Assembly (NCBI RefSeq): GCF_023065955.2
Contig: NW_026622986.1
Coordinates: 15,277,848-15,341,847 of the forward strand
DNA: 64,000 bases
Source: Ursus arctos
Taxonomy: Eukaryota > Chordata > Mammalia > Carnivora > Ursidae
Direction of reading: 5' to 3'
The notes beneath the pieces were generated by a model. The model did not search any database. It was not told where the DNA came from and saw only the letters and a program-made list of their open reading frames with translations. Of this stretch, positions 44,851 to 55,330 are shown piece by piece. The position numbers and the translations under genes are program-made. Numbering within the stretch: the first letter of the stretch is position 1; each line of letters begins with the position of its first letter.

Positions 44851-45507
44851 AGATTACTTCTCTCTCAGACTCATGCGATTTCTGTCAGCTTCCCATTTGT
44901 CGAAACTTCTCAAGATCGTCTGCATCCAATCCCACTCTCTATCATCTGACCTTCCCAGAGGAAGGTCTTTCATTACGGACTCCTCCCCATTAATGCAAAA
45001 CACAAACAGACAACAAAACAGTTCCTACACTCTTACTTTCTGAAATGGCCATAATACCCTGGAGTCCATAAAATATATGATGTGTAGGAAGGCAGGACCC
45101 AATTTCTGAACCATGCAAGCTCATGAAGAGGTACCAATGCCCCCCTGGCTGCACCATTACTGGATTCCTTATAACAAGCACCAGGTCACAGAAGAGCTGG
45201 AGAGAAACCCTGTCCCCCGCCTGCCACTCCATGTCATGACATTCCCCTCTGCCACAGTCCTCACTGCTTGCTAAGGCCCCTGAGGAAAGTACCCTCAGGT
45301 TCAGGTTCTGCTGCTGGGACCAAGGTTATGGGAATTGCCAAAAGAAGGAATAGGAGGACGGGTTGGAGGGAGCAGGTCCTGATTAAGACCTTCAGGGGTC
45401 CTAGTGATCTCTATGTATGATTCAATATGAAAGTAATGCTAACCTTAAAAAAGTTCAGCAAAATTCCAATTTTTCTCATGAGCGCCTCAAAACTTTATAT
45501 TACAAAG

Positions 45508-45510
<3 letters not shown>
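44851..45510. other. Single-copy DNA, about 660 bp
   Basis: No supported gene or repeat; an 80-codon minus-strand frame at 44990-45232 has no recognisable content. Confidence 0.4.

Positions 45511-45556
<46 letters not shown>
45511..45556. repeat. Uninterrupted (TA)23 microsatellite
   Basis: Forty-six bases of perfect TA dinucleotides in the given sequence, preceded by AAAGAAA. It is self-complementary and likely length-variable. Confidence 0.98.
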
Positions 45557-45559
<3 letters not shown>

Positions 45560-45586
45560 TTTTTATCAAATTATTTTAAAGTAAGT

Positions 45587-45935
45587 TTGTCTTAGTCTGT
45601 CCAGGCTGGTATAATAAAACTACCAGAGACTGCGTGACTTATAAACAATAGATGTTTATTTCTCACAGTTCTGGAAGCTGGAAGCCCAAGACCAGGGCAC
45701 CAACATCATCTGGCTCTGGTGAGGGCCCTTGTCTGGGCTGCTGACTTCTTGTGGAATCTCTCTTGGGGGAAGAGGTGAGCTAGCTCTCTGGGGTCTCATT
45801 TCTAAGCAGACTAATCAATCATAAGGGCCCTGCCCTCATTACCTAATTACCTCCCAAAGGCCCCATCTCCTAACACCATGGCTTTGGGGATTAGGGTTTC
45901 AGTATGTTAATTTAAGAGAGGGGGTAAAATATTCA
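45587..45935 (-). mobile_element. MST/THE1-type MaLR LTR (antisense)
   Basis: TTTGTCTTAGTCTGTCCAGG, CTGGTATAATAAAACTACC, TTTATTTCTCACAGTTCTGG, AGCTGGAAGCCCAAGACC, CCCTCATTACCTAATTACC and CCTCCCAAAGGCCCCATCTC follow the reverse MST/THE1 LTR. Confidence 0.9.
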
Positions 45936-46656
45936 GTGTTTCTGTTTTGTCTATACCCTCAGGAAATGTGTAATCTGCCCAGTGGGCAGCCCAGTGAGTG
46001 TGTGAGGGGGCCTTTCTCTAGCTGCCTGGATGGAGACATGTGTACCTTCTATACTGGAATTCATTTTCCAAGAGAAATAAGGTTATGAGTGGCGGTGTTT
46101 CCATGGTTCAGTTATATTATGGAATAAATAGATTCTCTAAGGATAGACTAAGAATCTAATCATTTTTTATGTTAACATCATGGTTATGGGTTACTTGGTT
46201 CTAAGTTTTAATAAGTCAAATAAAATAACCTTTAAAAAGGAAATATAAGAGATATGTAAGCTTGTACTATATGTGGATGCTGATCTTGGCTCCTTCCAAA
46301 TGATCAGAAGTAGACACCGATTCAATCTGCTTTTATCATCTATGACTCTTCGGCACTGAAGTTCGATGAGCCCCAGAAATGTATTTGTTAAGGATCCAAG
46401 GCTGAATGTAATTAGACCACAGCTGTCCCATCCAGTGACTGGACTCAATTCAGGGGAAATACTCTGCAGTCACGATCTGCCCCTTTGCATCTGCAATCAT
46501 TTGAGGGTTAAGAACAACGCTAATTTACAATGCTAATACCATCTGTGGGTTAAGAACAATGCTAATAAAGTCTTTACCTAACCAACACAGATATTTAAAT
46601 GCTGTAGCAAGATCAATGCTAACTCTTCCTTCCTCTTTTTTTTTAATCCTTGTGCT
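45936..46656. other. Single-copy DNA, about 720 bp
   Basis: No gene. The phrase GGGTTAAGAACAA(C/T)GCTAAT recurs at about 46505-46525 and 46547-46567, a local 40-bp-spaced duplication. A short TG run precedes the SINE. Confidence 0.5.
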
Positions 46657-46894
46657 GTGTGTGTGTGTGGGGCCACCTGGGTGGCTCAGTCAGTTAACTG
46701 TCTGCCTTCGGCTCAGGTCATGATCCCAGGGTTCTGGGATCAAGCCCCACATAGAGCCCCACATCGAGCCCCACATCGGGCTCCTTGCTCTGTGGGGAGT
46801 CTGCTTCTCCCTTTCCCTCTGCCTCTCCCCCTGCTGGTGCTCACTCTGTCTCTATCTCTGTCAAATAAGTCAATAAATAAAATCTTGAAAAAAA
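46657..46894 (+). mobile_element. Carnivore SINE with internal 12-bp triplication
   Basis: GGGGCCACCTGGGTGGCTCAG region, TTAACTGTCTGCCTTCGG, then AAGCCCCACATA, GAGCCCCACATC and GAGCCCCACATC in tandem (46742-46777), GGGCTCCTTGCTC, and a CAATAAATAAAATC tail. AATCCTTGTGCT at 46645-46656 and 46895-46906 is exact. The triplication duplicates the tRNA B-box-adjacent segment. Confidence 0.96.
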
Positions 46895-46906
46895 AATCCT
46901 TGTGCT

Positions 46907-47925
46907 CTGGGAAAAAGAGTCATTTCCATTCTTGTCTACTACACATCTAAAGCTCATTTTTCATTGAGATAGTTGTGGTTTTAAAAATAAGCCAAAATTC
47001 CATACCCAAAGGTTTCACATCCCCTCAGAGACATCGAGCAGTTCTCAGTTCTCAGAGTGGCTGCCACGAAGTCACCGAGGTCCCTGGAGAGTACACAGAT
47101 CACAGAGGTGCGAGCGCGGAGTTGCCCATGCCAGAGCTCAGAGGATACCAGATGCCTCCCCCAAGCCAAGTCCTCCAGCTAGAACACACTCCAGTGGAGA
47201 TTTGGAACAACCTTTCCCACCAAATCACTGGGGGCTCGAGTCCACAGCCAGGGCAGAGAACCATTTCATTTGAATGAGAATTTGTACCTCCCTAAGTCAT
47301 CTTTTCTCTCCCCGAAAATCCACCACTATGTAATTCTGCACCAACTAGGCAGGCTCATTCTTCAACATTATGGAAACCCCTACTTTGAATGGGATAGTCT
47401 TTGACACAGAAATCATTCCTCTCGGTTCCGAGGGGCTGTCTTTTACCTGCTCCATTGTTCTATCTTGTCCACAGACCTCCGCCCACTTACAGTCTGGGGA
47501 GGCAAGCATTCCACCCATTTGTGCATTGGATCATTTTGTTACCATTGCTGAAGGAACCCTCAGGCGGCCCTTGAACAAGAACTTAATTTCTTAATCAAAT
47601 AAATATTTCTGTCACCAAATTTTACATGTTGGCACTCTTCAGTGACTACATGAAAAAGATTAGTATGGCTGACTAGACAAATTCTATGAGCTCCTGAATA
47701 CTACAAATAAAGATTCCTAAGTCAGAAAGCCTGGGCTGAGGGAAAAACATTTTTTTTTTCCTGCAGAATTGTGAACATCGCTCTCAAATATTCTGTAACC
47801 TATATTATGAGGTCAACTAAAATTCTAGAACTCCTTTAAAATTATTTATGCTGTCATAATTCAATAGTAAAATTAGTTTTTCTCATAAACATCCTGGTAC
47901 CTATGCATACTTCATGATTTATTTT
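46907..47925. other. Single-copy DNA, about 1 kb
   Basis: A 100-codon plus-strand frame (46975-47277) is opposed by a 62-codon minus-strand frame; neither is recognisable. No repeat is recognised. Confidence 0.4.
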
Positions 47926-47929
47926 ATTT

Positions 47930-48990
47930 TTTTAAATTACCATACACTAAGATGGGCTTTGGGGTGAGTATGCGTGGGTTCTATGAATTTAAACACATGG
48001 ATAACATATCGGGCGTCGAAATTCTCTCCTGCCACCCAGTTGTAGTCATACCATCCTCTGATCCCTAACCACTGATCTTTTGTCACTATCTTTTTGTCAC
48101 TATTCTTTTGGAGAATGTCCTAAAAATGGAATCATATAGTAGGTGAACTCTTTCATCTGGTTTCTTTCGATTAGCATAACTATTTTATGATTCACGTGAG
48201 TTGTTGTATATATCAAAACTTCAGTCCATATTATTATGGAGGACTAGCCCCCTGTCTGTATCAGCTTCTTTAACCATTTACCCTTTGAAGAAGCCTTATG
48301 CTGTTACCAGGTTTCGGAAATTATGAATAAAGCTCCGATGAATATTTGTACAATACTTTTTGTGCGCACACAAGTTTTCGTTTCTCTAGGGTAAACACGT
48401 AGAAGCGGGACTGCTAGATCATGTCGTAAGTGTGTTTTTAACCTCCTAAGAAATTGCCAAGCTGCTTTCCGGAGTGAGTGGCTATACCGTTCTGCATTCC
48501 CACCAGCAGTAAATAAGAGTCTCACCTGCCCTACATTCTCACCAGCGCTTGGTATTGTCAGTCTTTTAAATTTTATCCATTCTAATAGGTGCCTACGGCA
48601 TCTTATCATGGTTTAATTTGCATTTTCTTGATGACTTATGCTGTTGAACACCTTTGGAGTGGTTATTTGCCATCCATGTATGCCTTATGGTGCAGTGTCT
48701 GTTCAAGTCATTTGCCTGTTTTTTAATTGGGTAGTTTGCATTCTTGTTGTTGACCTTTAAGTGATTTTTATTCATTCAGAATACAAGTCTTCTGTCAACT
48801 ACGTGATTTGCACATATTTTCTTCCATTCCACAGTTTGCCTTTTTATTCTCCCAACAGTGTTTTTTTGCAAAGCAAAAGTTTTAGTTTTTGATAAAGTCC
48901 AATTTTTAATAGTGGTTATTGTTAGATTTTTTTCTTAACCTCTATTTTTCAGATTACATTAAGAATGTACCAGTTTTGTATTTGAAGTTG
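47930..48990 (-). mobile_element. Old L1 LINE, 3' UTR into ORF2 (antisense)
   Basis: Antisense L1 order: TGGAATCATATAGTAGGTGA, AGCATAACTATTTTATGATT, ATTATGAATAAAGCTCC, GGGACTGCTAGATCATGTCG, AAATTGCCAAGCTGCTTTCC, TTCCCACCAGCAGTAAATAA, TTTGCATTTTCTTGATGAC, and CATTTGCCTGTTTTTTAATT, ending around TTTTTCTTAACCTCTATTTT. All frames are broken. Confidence 0.88.
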
Positions 48991-51104
48991 TATTATTTAA
49001 AATAGGACGAACGTCCTTTGCAATTAAAAAATCCCAACAGAATTCATTTGTGCATTTGAAAGAACTGCTGAATATGACCTGACATGTCTACTTAAATCCT
49101 TGTTTTTTAAGATCATGAGTAGAAAAGGAGTGTTTTTAATAAGATGTCATGACATCAGTTTAATAAGGGAATAAACAGATAATTAAATCTTAATACTTCA
49201 TAGTTATTAGGATGAATAGGCTATTTTTGATGCTGAAACCTTCCAAATACAACAGACTGTCTTCGCTGTTTTCAAGTTTAGGCTTGGCACATCCTGGTAG
49301 AGTTATAAATGACTTATGATACTTTCTGTAATAATATGATTTTACTCTATGTTTTAAAACTACATGCTTAAAAGATGAACTCAGCTCATAACAAATTAAA
49401 ACAAAGTCTGGGCAAAAAGTTTTGGCTCTCGGCCCACCTTTGTGATGCTCGACATCTCAAGAAAAGCAGGTTTGCTCAAATGTGTAGGCTTTCAAAAAAG
49501 GTGTAGGGAGAGCAGAAGATAAATGCTATTTGCAAAGTGTCCTTCTCTGTTCTGAATCACTGCTGGGAAGGAGCTCTGCCGAGGGTCTAGGGACGCTCTG
49601 TTGCAAGCCCAGGCTTCTGCAGTTGTGGGGTCCCAGCCAGGATTCCGTCTCAACCCACCTGGCAGAGAACTATGATCCTGCCCACAGCAGTAAAGGTGAA
49701 CTTGAATCTCTACAATCTTCAGGCTCCATCGTAACCTCCAATACAATAATGGTGGGGGCAATATTTTTACTTTTGCAGAGGGATTAATGTCAATGCTCTC
49801 TCAAATGTGATTCTATGCCATGCATTTTAAAAAAGAATATGGCAGAATTTACATATTAAATGAGTGCTGTCCCCTTGAAAGGAGTGACCTTCTTTTAATG
49901 GCGCTGTCATCACTGAAGCCACTGTTGATACTCCACTGGGGACCCTGACACTAGAGTTTATGGCACATTTAAAAAAGTCTTCTCAATGGTGGGCAACGAT
50001 TTGACCTGTAGGGCAGGTCTAAGGTGTTCATAAGCCATTGAAAAATGAATAATATGGATAATTCAGCCTCACTTTTGGACTAATTTCAACAGCCAGCCAG
50101 TGTCTCCTTCTTATGGTATAGAGTTAAGTGCTCAGCCAATGTTTCTAGAAGAACCAGGCTTAACATATGTTGTCACTGGTGGTGGTGGTTTTCTTTGTAA
50201 ATAATAACTCGAGATTCTAAATTAAGGAGGGTGTGGTCTTTGTATCATCATAAACTCATGAAAAAGGCTATATAGAAAATACATACAAATCACAAAAATA
50301 TTTTCAGCAATAGCAGGATCATAAAGTAAAGTTTACAGCTTTCCAAGGCGGCCGACTATTCATTTGACTGTGTTCTGATCTGTTTCCTGTCTTTTTTAAA
50401 GCAGCCCGCATACTTTATAGTCACAGCAGGCTTGCGTAAGAGTACTGTGACCTACAAAAGACGAATATTAGATAAATGAATGTTCATAGAATGAAGACTT
50501 GCCTCTGGAAAGACCCAAATTTTTAAAACTCCATAATTTTGAATAGAAGTTTAAAAATGTACTCCAGTCCCCTCCCTGCTTCATTTACAAATAGAGGCTT
50601 CTGGACATAATTTCCCCATTTATTGATGACTGAGAATTATCTTTGCAGGCATTAATTATTCATTATGTTAGCAGATTCCAGAAACTACAGCATAATACAG
50701 GTAAGCCCCAGAGCATATGGAAACGTACATACATTCTTTGTCCCTACACTAACTGGATCCACATTGCTATTTTAAAAATAACAATTGGTTTTTAAAAAAT
50801 TTCCTCCTTATAGTGGGCTCTCCACCTGTTTGTTCCTGTGAACAGCTCACACTCGAATCCCTCTTTGATACACATCTTGAGTTCTCTGGGAAGACTGACT
50901 ACAATGTCAGATGTATTAAAACCATGTCCATGTAAGTAGATAGTCCTGATGAATCGGCTGCCCTGGGGTACTTACTGTCCCATGCTTTCAGCGTGAAGCT
51001 TGTAATAATGTTGGCACTGACTGCTCAAGGACCATTTTTATTTACTCTTCTGTTTTGGCTGAATTTTGGGCGGTCCAAGTTTCAGATCACAGACTGTGGG
51101 TAAG
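48991..51104. other. Single-copy DNA, about 2.1 kb
   Basis: No repeat or exon is recognised. Two overlapping opposite frames at 49.5-49.8 kb have no identifiable motif. Confidence 0.45.
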
Positions 51105-51215
51105 TAAAGTGTCACCCTGAGTCCATTTGATGGACAGAGAAACGAAGGCTCAGAAAGCCTCGCAGCAGAGTCGTGCCTAGAGCTTCTGTGTCCTGACTCT
51201 TACCGTTCCGGCTGC
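51105..51215 (-). mobile_element. MIR SINE remnant (antisense, partial)
   Basis: GATGGACAGAGAAACGAAGG, CTCAGAAAGCCTCGCAGC, GTCGTGCCTAGAGC and CTGACTCTTACCG give a shortened reverse MIR core. Confidence 0.55.
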
Positions 51216-51721
51216 TGGTCTCACTCTCTGGGCTGCCCCCCTTGCTCACCTTGGCATCTACCCAGCTGCATGGCACGCAGCATCTCGGGTCTCTCCCATC
51301 TCCCAGCCTTGCCCTCCTTAAAGGTCTGTGAATGCATCAGAACAATGTTCAAATTCCTTGGCTTGCACATCTCCCTACTTTCCATTTTACCTCTGTCTCC
51401 CAGACCACCTCCCAGACACTGAGGATCTGTGACCTGTAAACTCAGCCCCACTCAGTCCCTTAGCCAATCCCACCCAAGGCCAACAGACTCAAAATTGCCA
51501 TAGGGTGGATGTTTCTTGCCCTAAGCTCAGTATTGAGGGGATCTGAACATCCACTGACCTACAACCTCCCCCTACTCTCTCTGATGGCTTGGTCCATGAA
51601 AAAGCATCTGCTGTAGTTTCTGAATTTATTTTGTCTAGTTCCCTCACTGAGGCAGGGGTCATAACCTGAATTGCAATCTGCTTATCAAGAATCTGCATCC
51701 TCCTCCCCTTAAAGGAAGGGG
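51216..51721. other. Single-copy gap, about 505 bp
   Basis: CT-rich with no supported gene; a possible L2 trace (GTTCAAATTCCTTGGC and CACATCTCCCTAC) is too weak to call. Confidence 0.4.
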
Positions 51722-51945
51722 AAAGGAGCTAGCTTTTCTTGGTCCCTATAAATGTGCCAGGCATCCCCGCTGAGCAATCTTTGTGTGGGTTGTGTTATTA
51801 TCTATTGCTACTACTCCTTCATAGATGGGGAAACCAAGGCTTCGGGAAGACAAATCACTTGTCAGAGGTCACAGAACTGGTGTGTTGGAGCTCCCTGTCT
51901 GAAAAGCAGCTTTTCCTATCTATATAGATTTCGCTCCCAAACCCA
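51722..51945 (-). mobile_element. MIR SINE remnant (antisense)
   Basis: AGCTTTTCTTGGTCCCTAT, AAATGTGCCAGGCATCC, GTGTTATTATCTATTGCTAC, GATGGGGAAACCAAGGCTTC, ACTTGTCAGAGGTCACAGAA and GCAGCTTTTCCTATC follow reverse MIR across most of its length. Confidence 0.82.
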
Positions 51946-52189
51946 CTCTAAGATGAAATGACTACCCTCGAGTACAACTTACTGAATTTATCATCCCCCG
52001 CCTACAGTTCCCTGTTTTCACACCCTGTTTATCACATCAGCACCTCCTTGGATATCAGCCTTGTCTACCTAGGTAAAAATTAATGCCCCATACCTCACTG
52101 GACACTGTATGGTAGACATTTGGTCACCTCCCATGAAGGTCAGCCTAACTACAAGGATTTGCCTTCTGCCCTGGTCGCCTGCCTCATCC

Positions 52190-52370
52190 CTAATGCCTTA
52201 ATGCAGACTCCCTGCAGAGGTTTCCAGCGCGCCTTACGCCTTTCACTCTAGCTGGAAGCCCACACTTTCTACCTTATTTTCCATCATTGCCCCATGCTTG
52301 GCTTCAGCCAAAAGGAACTAATTGCTATTTTATATGCATCGGCTATGTTTTTTCTGTCTCCGTGCATTTT
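52190..52370 (+). mobile_element. Probable L2 LINE fragment, left part
   Basis: TAATGCCTTAATGCAGACTC, TTACGCCTTTCACTCTAGC, CCCACACTTTCTACC and CAAAAGGAACTAATTGC resemble L2. A SINE and an L1 fragment separate it from L2-like sequence at 52756. The continuity is inferred. Confidence 0.45.
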
Positions 52371-52559
52371 TTTTTTAAAAGATTTTATTTATTTATTTGA
52401 CAGAGCGAGAGAGCACAAGCAGGGGGAACAGCAGAGGGAGAGGGAGAAGCAGGCTCCCCACCCAGCAGGGAGCCCAATGCGGGGCTCAATCCCAGGACCC
52501 TGGGATCATGACCTGAGCTGAAGGCAGACGCTTAACCATCTGAGCCACCCAGGTGCCCC
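52371..52559 (-). mobile_element. Carnivore SINE (antisense)
   Basis: TTTTTTTTTTAAAAGATTTT, CAGAGCGAGAGAGCACAAGC, GGGGCTCAATCCCAGGACCC, TTAACCATCTGAGCCACCCA and GGTGCCCC. Flanks TCCGTGCATTTTTTTTT and TCCATACCTTTTTTT are an imperfect duplication. Confidence 0.94.
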
Positions 52560-52564
52560 TCCAT

Positions 52565-52651
52565 ACCTTTTTTTAAAGACAAATTTTTTAGAGCAGTTTT
52601 AGGCTTACAACAAATTTGAAAGGGAGGTACAGAGATTTCCCATACCCCCCA

Positions 52652-52696
<45 letters not shown>

Positions 52697-52755
52697 GTCC
52701 CCCATCATCAACGTCGCTCAACAGGACAGTACATTTTCTACCAAGGATGAACCTA
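52565..52755 (-). mobile_element. L1 3' UTR fragment (antisense) with (CA)n
   Basis: TTTTTAGAGCAGTTTTAGGC, TTACAACAAATTTGAAAGG, TACAGAGATTTCCCATACC, then a CA run, then CCCCATCATCAACGTCGC, ACAGGACAGTACATTTTC and AAGGATGAACCTATGTGGAC. This is a known L1M 3' region in reverse. Confidence 0.82.
52652..52694. repeat. (CA)n microsatellite inside the L1 fragment
   Basis: About 20 uninterrupted CA units after AACACATA. Confidence 0.97.
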
Positions 52756-52940
52756 TGTGGACTCATTCCTTGCTCTTTTATGTTGTTTGCTCTGCTAGAA
52801 ATGCCTTTAGCAAAGCGCCATCAGCCGCCTATCCTCCCTAGCCCATCCCGAATCTCCACTTCCACTCCAGCTAGAAGCAAACACTTTCTATTTGACCTCC
52901 CAGAGCACTTTATTTGTATTTCTCCTGGGGCATTCCACCA
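52756..52940 (+). mobile_element. L2 LINE fragment
   Basis: CATTCCTTGCTCTTTTATGT, TGTTTGCTCTGCTAGAAATG, CCTTTAGCAAAGCGCC, CAAACACTTTCTATTTGACC, TCCCAGAGCACTTTATTTGT follow L2 in sense orientation. Confidence 0.6.
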
Positions 52941-53467
52941 GAATTCAAAAATAAATGGCACATTGAACAAATCAGCTCTGTCAGCTGTAGTCATAAAAGA
53001 ACATTCTTTTTGCCTGTCAATGTCTCTTTAAGCTTGAGCAAAAGGATTAGCTCTTCCCCTGCCTCCGACAAAAACTCTGAACACTCCAGCAAAACTATGA
53101 CTTTTTTGATCACTCCTAGTTAAGAAAACGTTCTATGTTCTCTGCAGATTACAAAACACAGTCTCAATTTAGAAATGAGAATGCCCCACCCAGTATTCAC
53201 CAGCACTTGAACCATCACTCAAAGCTCACCCTTCTTCCCTTCTTTACCAGCTCCCAGCCAATGCTGCCGTCAACACAGAGTCTCCAACATGAATAGTGTA
53301 CTTGGTGTCCTCTCTTTCTCGTCCCCATCCTCCTTCACTCACTTACTGCTCTTTCTGACCAAACTCCGTCCTCATAGCTGAAGGAAGGAAGAGTGATCAG
53401 AGGGACAAGAAAGATCTTTTTGACTCATAGAAGCATAAGGAGGCTTATTTTTAAATATTTAATATTT
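52941..53467. other. Single-copy interval, about 530 bp
   Basis: No gene. Nothing recognised other than AT-rich sequence next to the SINE pair. Confidence 0.4.
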
Positions 53468-53480
53468 AAGGCTAATTTTT

Positions 53481-53670
53481 TAAAAGATTTTATTTATTTA
53501 TTTGGCAGAGAGAGAGACAGCCAGTGAGAGAGGGACCACAGCAGGGGGAGTGGGAGAGGAAGAAGCAGGCTCATAGTGGAGGAGCCTGATGTGGGGCTCG
53601 ATCCCAGAACGCCGGGATCACGCCCTGAGCCGAAGGCAGACGCTTAACCGCTGTGCCACCCAGGCGCCCC
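53481..53670 (-). mobile_element. Young arctoid-type SINE, left member of a stacked pair
   Basis: Reverse copy with AGACAGCCAGTGAGAGAGGG, GCTCATAGTGGAGGAGCC, CCAGAACGCCGGGATCAC and TTAACCGCTGTGCCACCCAG. AAGGCTAATTTTT (53468-53480) and AAGGCTAATATTT (53671-53683) flank it; this target is also the left flank of the next SINE. Confidence 0.96.
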
Positions 53671-53683
53671 AAGGCTAATATTT

Positions 53684-53870
53684 TTTAAAAAAGATTTTAT
53701 TTATTCATTTGAGAGACAGAGGGGGCATGAGCAGGAGAAGGAACAGATGGAGAGGGACAAGTAGACTCCCTGCTGAGTGGGGAGCCCAACTCGGGGCAGT
53801 CTCAGGACCCTGAGATCATGACCTGAGCCAAAGTCAGACACTTAACTGACTGAGTCACACAGGCGCCCCT
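53684..53870 (-). mobile_element. Older carnivore SINE, right member of the stacked pair
   Basis: TTTAAAAAAGATTTTATTTA, TTCATTTGAGAGACAGAGG, CTGCTGAGTGGGGAGCCC, GATCATGACCTGAGCCAAAG, TTAACTGACTGAGTCACAC. AAAGCTAATATTTAA follows at 53871. It is more diverged than its partner, so it was there first and its target copy was re-used. Confidence 0.94.
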
Positions 53871-54409
53871 AAAGCTAATATTTAATGCTGACTCTTTCTA
53901 AGCCCACTTTTATGGGTTCTTTAGAGGTTCCCCGCTCTGTGGTCTTCTCCTCATTTGCTGACTCAGGCAGCGCGGCTCTAGCTCAGCTGGTGACTTCCTC
54001 CCCAGCCCCTGGGCATCTAGCGGTCCACCTCCGGCTTCTCTCTGCTGAGGACCCATCTGAGTGGCCATATCAGACAGAATCTAAGAAGCCCCTAGTGCAT
54101 CCTTTGGTGGACCAAACTCGAAAGGCAGGATCATTTCAACTGCACAATGACTTTCCTTTGCTCCTGCCATCAGAATAGGTAAGCAGTCATGGCGTATCTT
54201 CCTCCAAGGTTCTCAGATTGCAGACAGAGTCTACTGTATCCCCTCTCCCAACCTCAGGCGGTAGGTGTCAAGTTCTCAAAATGATCCCGTTGAAGTCAGT
54301 CATACTGAAATTTAGATGAATTAGCAGATAATCCCACAGCCCTCATCCTTAAGGATGTAGGTAGAAAACATAGCATGATTCAAAAATTGTTTTTAATTTA
54401 ATTTTTTAA
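53871..54409. other. Single-copy DNA, about 540 bp
   Basis: A 97-codon plus-strand frame (53885-54178) has no recognisable motif. Nothing else is seen. Confidence 0.4.
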
Positions 54410-54760
54410 AATAGAAATCCTCCTCATGAAATCTTCTTTCAACTTTCACTCTCAGGGACCTTCCCTAGCCTCTTTGTAGCTGCAAAAGTTTAGATCATAA
54501 AACGCTTTCTTGATTTTCCTTTGAAAATCTGCACCTTGATCTGATAGCCCACTTTGGAATTTCCTATCTGTTAGAAGGAGGGTCCTCAGTAGAAACTTCC
54601 CATTTAATGTCCTGTCATACAAACTAAATACAACATACCTAGTTATACAGATAGCCTACTCCTTTAGGAGACTGTATTCTGCCTAAGGGCAGAGGCAATC
54701 TCCAATTCATCTTATCCCTCTCACAGCATCTAAAATTGAGCACTCTCTTTAATAGAGAGC
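54410..54760 (+). mobile_element. L2 LINE 3' fragment
   Basis: AATCCTCCTCATGAAATCTT, CTTTCACTCTCAGGGACC, TTCCCTAGCCTCTTTGTAGC, GACTGTATTCTGCCTAAGGG and CAGAGGCAATCTCCAATTC are L2-like. The terminal TGAATGA repeats are missing. Confidence 0.6.
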
Positions 54761-54879
54761 TTAAAGCTACAGCTTTCTGGAATGGGCATGCTGATCCTAT
54801 ATTTTCTTATAGTTGCTAGCACCCAGGACCAACCATGGGGCTATTTTCACATACCCTGTCAACTAACCCCAGTTTATAG

Positions 54880-55330
54880 CTACTGAAGATGGGACAGAGG
54901 CTGCTGTCGTCCTCAAATCTTCCTCTGTCTCCTCTTGGCATCCACCTACACTTCATTTCTTGGTCTCCCTTGCACTAGTGGGGGTCATATGGTTGAGTGT
55001 TGGCCAATGGGCTGAGACAGTGGTGACATATACCACTTTCAGACCTGGCTCCTGAAGACCTCCTGGGAATTCCCTTGAGATTTTTCTGTACTTGGTCGGC
55101 TGAATGCAGAGAAGGTAAGGGTTCTAGAAGCTAGCAAAGCCATACACTGTGAGTAGCCTGGGGTCCTGACAGAGCACCTAGAGCAGAGCCCTTACACCAT
55201 CTTCATCCTCATGCCATTGGACTATGTTATGAGTAACACGCACACTTTTATAGTGATGAGGCACCGAAATGTGGAGAGTGTTTATCATTGAACTAAGCCC
55301 GCTAACACAGAGGGCTAGAGTCTAGGAATA
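54880..55330 (+). mobile_element. MLT1-like LTR (sense)
   Basis: CTACACTTCATTTCTTGGTC, GTGGGGGTCATATGGTTGAG, TGTTGGCCAATGGGCTGAG, ACTTTCAGACCTGGCTCC, GTCGGCTGAATGCAGAG, AGAGCAGAGCCCTTACACC and ACTATGTTATGAGTAACAC resemble an MLT1-type LTR. The 3' end is decayed. Confidence 0.55.

Noticed and set aside
46657..46950. 97-codon frame with an AlaProHisArg repeat
   Set aside because: It is the SINE at 46657-46894 read in frame; the peptide repeat is the 12-bp triplication.
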